Shown: positions 1-4,553 of the stretch, piece after piece | Layout: each line of letters begins with the position of its first letter | Numbering within the stretch: position 1 is the first letter of the stretch | Source of the DNA: Lentisphaerota bacterium | GTDB lineage: Bacteria > Verrucomicrobiota > Kiritimatiellia > RFP12 > UBA1067 | Assembly (NCBI GenBank): GCA_015061765.1 | Contig: SUVZ01000228.1 | Span: 1-6,355, forward strand | Length of the DNA: 6,355 nucleotides | Direction: 5' to 3' | Notes under the pieces: model-generated | The model's input: the letters and a program-made list of their open reading frames with translations, nothing else | Database searches by the model: none | What the model was told of the DNA's origin: nothing | Made by a program: the position numbers and the translations under genes

Positions 1-1
1 C

Positions 2-568
2 TCGCCGAGATGGACGGGACTTCCCGGCGAGGATGTCTACAAGTATCACGGGATAAGCTCATGCGCCGTGTGCGACGGAAACTTCCATAGGGGGAAGGAT
101 GTGGCGGTGATCGGCGGTGGCGATACTGCGCTCGGGGATGCAATCCATCTCGCGAAGATATGCGCGTCGGTGACGCTGATTCATCGTCGCGACTCGTTTC
201 GCGGGACGAAGGTGCTGATTGACCGGGTTCTGGGAATGCCTAACGTAAAGGTGCTCATGAATACGGAGGTTCTGTCCTTTGAGGGTGACGGAAAGAAGCT
301 TTCCTCGCTCAGGCTGTCCAATGGAGATGAACTTCATGTGTCAGGGGCGTTTGTGGCGATAGGGCACGATCCGCAGACGGGCTTTCTGAAGGGCTCCGTC
401 GATCTTGACGAGGCCGGATATGTCCGTACGGAAGGCGTCACCACGAATGTCGCCGGCATTTTCGTCGCCGGCGACTGCGCAAATCCTCTGTACAAACAGG
501 CGGTGGTCGCGGCAAGTACAGGTGCCCAGGCTGCTCAGGCGGCTCAGCACTATCTGGAGCATCATTGA
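2..568 (+). CDS. trxB: Thioredoxin-disulfide reductase, C-terminal part (5' end outside window)
   Basis: This flavoprotein passes electrons from NADPH through FAD and a redox-active disulfide to cytoplasmic thioredoxin (family knowledge). The window holds the last 188 residues; the usual length is about 310-320, so the N-terminal FAD-binding part is missing. Numbering from the first full codon, the active-site pair is C21 and C24 in SCAVCDG, encoded at 62-73. The dinucleotide-binding glycines follow in VIGGGDTA (residues 36-43), then HRRDSFR (61-67), the basic patch that favours NADPH. The FAD-contacting motif VAGDC lies at 155-159, followed by YKQAVVAASTG. The reading frame is open from the first base, so a start inside the window would be wrong. 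One small oddity is LGDA after GGGDTA, where most relatives have a VEEA-like sequence. No clear intrinsic terminator follows. The next gene has its own promoter and an unrelated role, so co-function is not implied. Confidence 0.94.
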   Translation, partial: SPRWTGLPGEDVYKYHGISSCAVCDGNFHRGKDVAVIGGGDTALGDAIHLAKICASVTLIHRRDSFRGTKVLIDRVLGMPNVKVLMNTEVLSFEGDGKKLSSLRLSNGDELHVSGAFVAIGHDPQTGFLKGSVDLDEAGYVRTEGVTTNVAGIFVAGDCANPLYKQAVVAASTGAQAAQAAQHYLEHH

Positions 569-626
569 GGCGTTATCGTTTTGCGGCATCCAAATTGGGG
601 GTGGATATCGTTGGGACATTGTTTTG

Positions 627-635
627 TGATATAAT
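627..635 (+). promoter_or_regulatory. Extended -10 promoter of the uxaBA operon
   Basis: TGATATAAT at 627-635 is a perfect TGN-TATAAT extended -10 element. No good -35 hexamer sits 16-18 bases upstream; TTGGGA at 611-616 is too close. Transcription would start near 642, giving a leader of about 60 bases before the uxaB start codon. The same promoter type, also without a clear -35, recurs at 3457-3465. Confidence 0.6.
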
Positions 636-643
636 TCCCGCTT

Positions 644-671
644 AAACGCAACTGAGAAGTCTTTTGCGTTT
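644..671. promoter_or_regulatory. 8-bp inverted repeat AAACGCAA/TTGCGTTT in the uxaB leader
   Basis: AAACGCAA (644-651) and TTGCGTTT (664-671) are perfect reverse complements with 12 bases between them. The arm centres are 20 bp apart, close to two helical turns, as expected for a dimeric repressor bound just downstream of the promoter. In the transcript the arms could also form a hairpin near the 5' end. Six Ts follow at 680-685, but 8 bases after an AU-rich stem, so a normal intrinsic terminator is unlikely. Confidence 0.5.
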
Positions 672-701
672 TGCGGCTGTTTTTTAGAAAGGAAAAATGA
701 A

Positions 702-2012
702 ATGGATAAAGAGATAAAAATTCTTCAGTTCGGCGAAGGCAACTTCCTCCGCTGCTTCATAGACTGGATGGTCCAGAAGATGAACGACAAGGCCGGCTTC
801 AACGGCGCGGTGCGCATCGTCCAGGCCATTGGCGACGAGCTCTCTCCGCCTTCGAAGATTCTCAACGACCGTAACGGGTTCTATCATACGTGCCTTCGCG
901 GCGTCGAAGGCGGCAAGCCCGTCGAGATCATCGAGGAGAACCGCACGGTCGAGAAGGTGCTCTGCGCGAAGGGCGACTGGGCTGAGATCGAGAAGACCAT
1001 GGAGCTTGACTCCCTTCGCTTCATCGTGTCGAACACGACCGAGGCCGGCATCGAATACCGTAAGGATGCCGACACCTTCCCGTTCAAGGTGGCCAAGCTC
1101 CTGAAGACCCGCAAGGCGGCGAACGGCAAGGGTATCGTGTTCATTCCCTGCGAGCTGATCGAGCACAACGGCGACAATCTCAAGAAGTGCGTGCTGCAGT
1201 ACGTGGCCGACTGGAACGATGCGGAGCTCGCGGCCTGGATCGAGAACGAGTGCGTTTTCTGCTCTACGCTAGTCGACCGCATCGTCGCTGGCCGTCCGGA
1301 CGCAGAGTCCGCAGAGCGCTACGAGAAGCAGCTCGGCGAGCGCGATGACGTGCTGGTGTGCGGCGAGCCTTTCCATTTCTTCGTGATCGAGGTGCCGAAG
1401 GCCAAGGCCGACGCAGGATTCGACCTCGAGAAGGAGCTTCCGCTCCAGAAGTCCGGAATCAACGTGGTCTACACCCCCGACATGCAGCCCTACCGCACGC
1501 GCAAGGTGCGCTTCCTGAACGGAGCCCACACGGCGACCGTTCTCGAGGGCCATCTTGCAGGCTTCACGTTCGTCGATGAACTCGTGAAGGATCCGAAGTT
1601 CAACGCGTTCTTCCGTCAGATACTGTTCGAGGAGATCTCGCCCACAATCGACCTTCCCGAGGACGACAAGCGCGCATACGCCGAGAGTGTCCTGGAGCGT
1701 TTTGCGAACCCGTTCGCGAACCATAGGCTGCTTTCCATCTCTCTCAACTCCGTCTCCAAGTGGAAGGTGCGCGTGCTGCCCACGATTCTCGACTACAACG
1801 CGAAGTTCGGCAGGCTGCCCGAGGGCCTCGTCAAGTCTCTTGGCTCGCTCATCAAGTTCTACCGTACGGACAAGGTGAACGACAGCGCGGACGTGATGGA
1901 GTTCTTCAAGGGTAATCCGTCCGCGGACGAGGTGATGAGGAAGACCGACTTCTGGGGCATGGACCTTACCTCCATACCCGGTTTCGCCGACATGGTGAAG
2001 ACCAACTGCTGA
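702..2012 (+). CDS. uxaB: Tagaturonate reductase (altronate oxidoreductase)
   Basis: It reduces D-tagaturonate to D-altronate with NADH in the cytoplasm, the second step of the isomerase route for D-galacturonate (EC 1.1.1.58). The 436 residues belong to the mannitol dehydrogenase/polyol-specific long-chain dehydrogenase family; E. coli UxaB is slightly longer, about 480. The N-terminal nucleotide-binding motif is LQFGEGNFLR (residues 8-17). Other conserved blocks are SNTTEAGI (110-117), PCELIEHNG (149-157), CSTLVDRI (187-194) and LLSISLN (343-349). The catalytic signature KVRFLNGAH (268-276) gives K268, N273 and H276, the same Lys/Asn/His spacing as in mannitol 2-dehydrogenases. The start at 702 is set by AAAGGA at 688-693, 8 bases upstream. 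An ATG at 697 in another frame gives only six codons. uxaA follows after 10 bases, so the two are surely co-transcribed. Codons are strongly biased to C/G endings (AAG, GAG, CTC), suggesting high expression. Confidence 0.96.
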   Translation: MDKEIKILQFGEGNFLRCFIDWMVQKMNDKAGFNGAVRIVQAIGDELSPPSKILNDRNGFYHTCLRGVEGGKPVEIIEENRTVEKVLCAKGDWAEIEKTMELDSLRFIVSNTTEAGIEYRKDADTFPFKVAKLLKTRKAANGKGIVFIPCELIEHNGDNLKKCVLQYVADWNDAELAAWIENECVFCSTLVDRIVAGRPDAESAERYEKQLGERDDVLVCGEPFHFFVIEVPKAKADAGFDLEKELPLQKSGINVVYTPDMQPYRTRKVRFLNGAHTATVLEGHLAGFTFVDELVKDPKFNAFFRQILFEEISPTIDLPEDDKRAYAESVLERFANPFANHRLLSISLNSVSKWKVRVLPTILDYNAKFGRLPEGLVKSLGSLIKFYRTDKVNDSADVMEFFKGNPSADEVMRKTDFWGMDLTSIPGFADMVKTNC

Positions 2013-2017
2013 AGGAG
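2012..2017 (+). promoter_or_regulatory. Ribosome binding site of uxaA, touching the uxaB stop codon
   Basis: AAGGAG begins on the last base of the uxaB stop codon TGA (2010-2012) and lies 5 bases before the uxaA ATG at 2023. A ribosome finishing uxaB is therefore placed on the uxaA start, which suggests coupled translation of the two pathway enzymes. Confidence 0.75.
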
Positions 2018-2022
2018 CGGAC

Positions 2023-3375
2023 ATGATAATTCACCCGGATGACAATGTGGAGATCCGCGAGGACGGGCACAAGTACGCGCTTCGCGACCTCAAGAGCGGC
2101 GAGAACGTGATCAAGTACGGCATGCCGATCGGCCATGCCACGTGCGACATCGCGAAGGGCGACCATGTGCATGTGCACAATGTCGCGACCAACCTTGGCG
2201 AACTGCTGGAGTACACCTACGAGCCGGAGTTCAAGCCGGTGGAGAAGGTCGCCGACTCCCGCACGTTCATGGGTTACCGCCGCGCCGACGGACAGGTCGG
2301 CATCCGCAACGACATCTGGGTGATTCCGACGGTCGGCTGCGTGAACAACCTCAGCCGCCGTCTTGCCGCCACATGCGGCGGCATCGCGCTGGAGCATCCC
2401 TACGGATGCTCGCAGCTCGGCGACGACCATGAGACGACGGCGAATCTTCTTGCCGCCCTTGCGCACCATCCGAACGCAGGCGGCGTCCTCATTGTCGCCC
2501 TTGGCTGCGAGAACAACACGCTGGAGACGTTCAAGGAGCGTCTTGGTGACGTGTCGAGGCTCAACATCAGGTTCCTGCGCGCGCAGGATCCCGGCGACGA
2601 GTTCGAACGCGGCAAGGAACTCATCGCCGAGCTCATCGCTAACCGCACTCCCGAACGCGAACCCATTCCCGTGAGCGAACTCAAGATAGGTCTCAAGTGC
2701 GGCGGCTCCGACGGTTTTTCGGGCCTTACCGCGAATCCTCTCGTTGGACGGCTCTCCGACTGGCTTGTTGCGCGCGGCGGTTATACGGTCCTTACGGAAG
2801 TGCCGGAGATGTTCGGCGCGGAGACGCTTCTCATGAAGCGCTGCAAGGACCGTGCCACGTTCGACAAGTGCGTGAAGATGATCAACGATTTCAAGGACTA
2901 CTACACGCGCCACAACCAGGTGTGCTACGAGAATCCTTCCCCAGGCAACAAGGCGGGCGGCATCACGACGCTCGAGGACAAGTCTCTCGGCTGCGTCCAG
3001 AAGGGTGGTTCGTCGCCGGTGATGGACGTGCTTGGATATGGTGAGCGTCTCAGGGAGCCGGGCCTTTCCCTGCTCACGGGGCCCGGCAACGACCTCGTCG
3101 CCTCCACCGTCCTTGCGGCGGCAGGATGCCATGTGGTGCTGTTCACCACTGGACGCGGCACGCCGTTCGGGACCGTGGTGCCGACGATGAAGATCGCGAC
3201 GAACACGAAGCTCGCCACCGACAAGGCGGCGTGGATCGACTGGGACGCCATGGCAAACCCCGATACCGAAGCCTTCGCGGACAAGGTGCTCGCGGTCGCG
3301 TCAGGAGAACCCGCCACGAACGAACGCTTCGGAGCCAGGGAGATCGCCATCTTCAAGGACGGCGTCACTCTCTGA
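2023..3375 (+). CDS. uxaA: Altronate dehydratase
   Basis: It removes water from D-altronate to give 2-keto-3-deoxy-D-gluconate (EC 4.2.1.7), the step after UxaB. It belongs to the metal-dependent UxaA/GarD family. The protein has 450 residues; E. coli UxaA has about 495. Residues 1-75 form an SAF-type N-terminal domain with HKYALRDLKSGENVIKYG (16-33) and a conserved HVHVHN (48-53). The central domain begins near 83 and contains GIRND, TVGCVN (103-108), HPYGCSQLGDDH (125-136) and GCENN (161-165). The C-terminal domain carries KCGGSDGFSGLTANP (225-239), LTEVPEMFGAE (257-267), ENPSPGNKAGGITTLEDKSL (303-322) and TTGRGTPFG (375-383). It ends in the typical IAIFKDGVTL. The N terminus is shorter than in E. 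coli because about 20 residues of the early SAF region are absent. Codon bias matches uxaB. No obvious intrinsic terminator follows. Confidence 0.97.
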   Translation: MIIHPDDNVEIREDGHKYALRDLKSGENVIKYGMPIGHATCDIAKGDHVHVHNVATNLGELLEYTYEPEFKPVEKVADSRTFMGYRRADGQVGIRNDIWVIPTVGCVNNLSRRLAATCGGIALEHPYGCSQLGDDHETTANLLAALAHHPNAGGVLIVALGCENNTLETFKERLGDVSRLNIRFLRAQDPGDEFERGKELIAELIANRTPEREPIPVSELKIGLKCGGSDGFSGLTANPLVGRLSDWLVARGGYTVLTEVPEMFGAETLLMKRCKDRATFDKCVKMINDFKDYYTRHNQVCYENPSPGNKAGGITTLEDKSLGCVQKGGSSPVMDVLGYGERLREPGLSLLTGPGNDLVASTVLAAAGCHVVLFTTGRGTPFGTVVPTMKIATNTKLATDKAAWIDWDAMANPDTEAFADKVLAVASGEPATNERFGAREIAIFKDGVTL

Positions 3376-3420
3376 GTCGTGATGGCCAGTTTCCTTGTCG
3401 AGGATGATTGATGGCGGATG

Positions 3421-3458
3421 CATAAAGTCGGTCAGTAGCGGTGTACGGCAACTTTATG
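3421..3458. promoter_or_regulatory. 8-bp inverted repeat CATAAAGT/ACTTTATG at the DUF481 promoter
   Basis: CATAAAGT (3421-3428) and ACTTTATG (3451-3458) are exact reverse complements separated by 22 bases. The arm centres are 30 bp apart, about three helical turns. The right arm overlaps the TG of the extended -10 element, so a protein bound here would compete with RNA polymerase. The sequence differs from the repeats before uxaB, so a different regulator would be implied. This is inference from position and symmetry only. Confidence 0.45.
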
Positions 3459-3465
3459 GTATAAT
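3457..3465 (+). promoter_or_regulatory. Extended -10 promoter of the DUF481 gene
   Basis: TGGTATAAT at 3457-3465 is a perfect TGN-TATAAT element. The region 16-18 bases upstream (about 3436-3443) is GC-rich and has no TTGACA-like hexamer. Transcription would begin near 3472, leaving a leader of about 28 bases. The 40-base gap and 7-base overlap downstream suggest it also drives the radical SAM and AI-2E genes. Confidence 0.65.
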
Positions 3466-3484
3466 GCATGTATTTTTAGAGATT

Positions 3485-3489
3485 AAGGA
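3485..3489 (+). promoter_or_regulatory. Ribosome binding site that fixes the DUF481 start
   Basis: AAGGA at 3485-3489 lies 10 bases before ATG 3500, after which a clean signal peptide is encoded. Upstream in-frame starts, such as GTG 3395, would fall before the promoter and would put about 35 residues in front of the signal peptide. They are rejected. Confidence 0.6.
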
Positions 3490-3499
3490 TTTGAAATCA

Positions 3500-4513
3500 A
3501 TGAAAAAAACACTTGTTTGCGCGACGGCCTTCTGCATTGCGCTTGTCGCTTCCGCGGATGTTATTGTCATGAAATCGGGCGCGAAGCTAATAGGAACCGT
3601 AAAGCACATTTCCGGCGGGACGATCGAATTTGCATCCGACGATGTCGGCACCGTCAAGATCAAGCAGGACAATGTGGTCTCGATGACCACTGACGAGGCC
3701 AAGCCGGTTGAATATGTCGATGAGCGTGAGGAGTCAGGCGTTGTGTCATGCTCCAACGGGGTCTATTCGATTGATGGCAGGACAGTTGACATGAAAGAGG
3801 TCAAGGCGGTCGTTCCCGTCAAGGAGACGTGGCACGGAAGCGTGAACCTCTCTGCGAGCGCAGCCCGGGGGAACACGGTCTCCGAAACCGTCACGCTCAT
3901 GGCTGATGCTTCCCGCCGTTGGGAGAACGATCGTTTCACCGCGGCCGCAGCGTACTACTTCGCCCAGTCCGGCGACTCGAAGGAAAGCAAGCAGAAGACC
4001 GACGACCGTTTTGAGATCCATGCACAGGGAGACCATTTCTGGACGAAAATGTTCTACTCCTACATTAACGGCAAGTATGAATATGATCGCATCATGGAAC
4101 TTGACTATCGTCTTCGTCTCGGCGCCGGTCTTGGTATTCAGTGGCTTGAGGGCCGTTCGTTTGACGGACTCGGTACCTGGAGCTTCAATCAGGAACTTGG
4201 CGCCTCCTGGGTGAAGGAGCGTTATGAATCTGATTTTACGGATGACTACGCTGCGTTCCGCTATGCGCATCATCTTACGTGGGACCCTGGTTGGCTGGAC
4301 GGTTTCCTGTTCACGCACAACTTTGAGTACCTCCCTGATACCGCCGACTGGGCCGAAAACTACATCATCGACAGCGACTTTGGCTTTACCTATGCTTTCA
4401 AGGCCAATTGGCAGCTGCTTGGAAAAGTGGAGTGGGACTACAAGAGCGTAGTCGGAGAAGGCACCAAGCATTCCGATCTCCGCTACACGCTTGGTCTCGG
4501 CTACAAGTGGTAA
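3500..4513 (+). CDS. DUF481 (YdiY-like) outer-membrane beta-barrel protein with N-terminal SH3-like domain
   Basis: This is an exported protein of 337 residues. Residues 1-19 form a signal peptide: KK, a hydrophobic stretch LVCATAFCIALV, and a likely cut after ASA (A19/D20). Residues 20-65 resemble a small SH3/Sm-like beta module (VIVMKSGAKLIGTVKHISGG, then GTVKIKQDNVVSMTT), common before DUF481 in larger relatives. A linker with a second short repeat-like piece (83-106) follows. From W111 the protein shows the DUF481 pattern: WHGSVNLSASAARGNT, then alternating hydrophobic and polar strands rich in Tyr, Trp and Phe with Asp/Gly turns, consistent with a small outer-membrane barrel. It ends in LGLGYKW; a final aromatic residue is typical of barrel proteins recognised by the BAM machinery. 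The family's molecular function is unknown. It has its own promoter and lies 40 bases before the radical SAM gene. Its codon use is less biased than that of uxaBA. Confidence 0.87.
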   Translation: MKKTLVCATAFCIALVASADVIVMKSGAKLIGTVKHISGGTIEFASDDVGTVKIKQDNVVSMTTDEAKPVEYVDEREESGVVSCSNGVYSIDGRTVDMKEVKAVVPVKETWHGSVNLSASAARGNTVSETVTLMADASRRWENDRFTAAAAYYFAQSGDSKESKQKTDDRFEIHAQGDHFWTKMFYSYINGKYEYDRIMELDYRLRLGAGLGIQWLEGRSFDGLGTWSFNQELGASWVKERYESDFTDDYAAFRYAHHLTWDPGWLDGFLFTHNFEYLPDTADWAENYIIDSDFGFTYAFKANWQLLGKVEWDYKSVVGEGTKHSDLRYTLGLGYKW

Positions 4514-4514
4514 T

Positions 4515-4539
4515 GGTCTGGCTGCATGAGCAGTGGACC
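4515..4539 (+). other. Small imperfect hairpin between the DUF481 and radical SAM genes
   Basis: GGTC (4515-4518) can pair with GACC (4536-4539), and CTGC (4522-4525) with GCAG (4530-4533). An unpaired TGG/TG lies between the stems and the loop is ATGA. No T-run follows, so it is not an intrinsic terminator. It sits just before the next ribosome binding site and could affect mRNA stability or relative expression. Confidence 0.3.
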
Positions 4540-4542
4540 GGC

Positions 4543-4547
4543 GGGAG
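4543..4547 (+). promoter_or_regulatory. Ribosome binding site that fixes the radical SAM start
   Basis: GGGAG at 4543-4547 is 6 bases before ATG 4554. The in-frame GTG at 4533 has no such site and would add seven charged residues before the conserved MRIAICYPP beginning, so ATG 4554 is preferred. Confidence 0.6.
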
Positions 4548-4553
4548 ACGGTA

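Larger units (their letters stand above)
577..677. repeat. 11-bp direct repeat CGTTTTGCGGC flanking the uxaB promoter
   Basis: CGTTTTGCGGC occurs exactly at 577-587 and again at 667-677, with the copies offset by 90 bp. The extended -10 element lies between them. If transcription starts near 642, one copy sits around -65 to -55 and the other around +26 to +36. The second copy overlaps a tandem heptamer, TTTTGCG at 662-668 and 669-675. A binding site for a regulator of the uronate operon is a reasonable inference, but no regulator is encoded in the window. Confidence 0.55.

Noticed and set aside
447..472. GTCGCCGGC direct repeat with palindromic GCCGGC inside trxB
   Set aside because: It lies within codons for the conserved NVAGIFVAGD motif, and the repeated V-A-G residues explain it.
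697..717. Six-codon ORF (ATG at 697, stop TAA at 715-717) overlapping the uxaB start, possible leader peptide
   Set aside because: The ribosome binding site is only 3 bases from this ATG but 8 from the uxaB ATG, and the codons show no regulatory bias. It is most likely chance.
1966..3132. Long open frame on the minus strand opposite uxaA (388 residues)
   Set aside because: It is a shadow caused by GC-rich codon use in uxaA. It crosses the uxaB-uxaA junction, resembles no known family, and has no promoter or ribosome binding site.
3392..3404. TCCT/AGGA hairpin after uxaA as a terminator
   Set aside because: The stem is only 4 bp and no T-run follows.
3382..3411. Nine-codon ORF in the gap after uxaA
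   Set aside because: It has no ribosome binding site, no conserved content and a chance length.
3395..3499. Upstream in-frame GTG start for the DUF481 gene
   Set aside because: It lies before the promoter, lacks a ribosome binding site and would bury the signal peptide behind about 35 residues.
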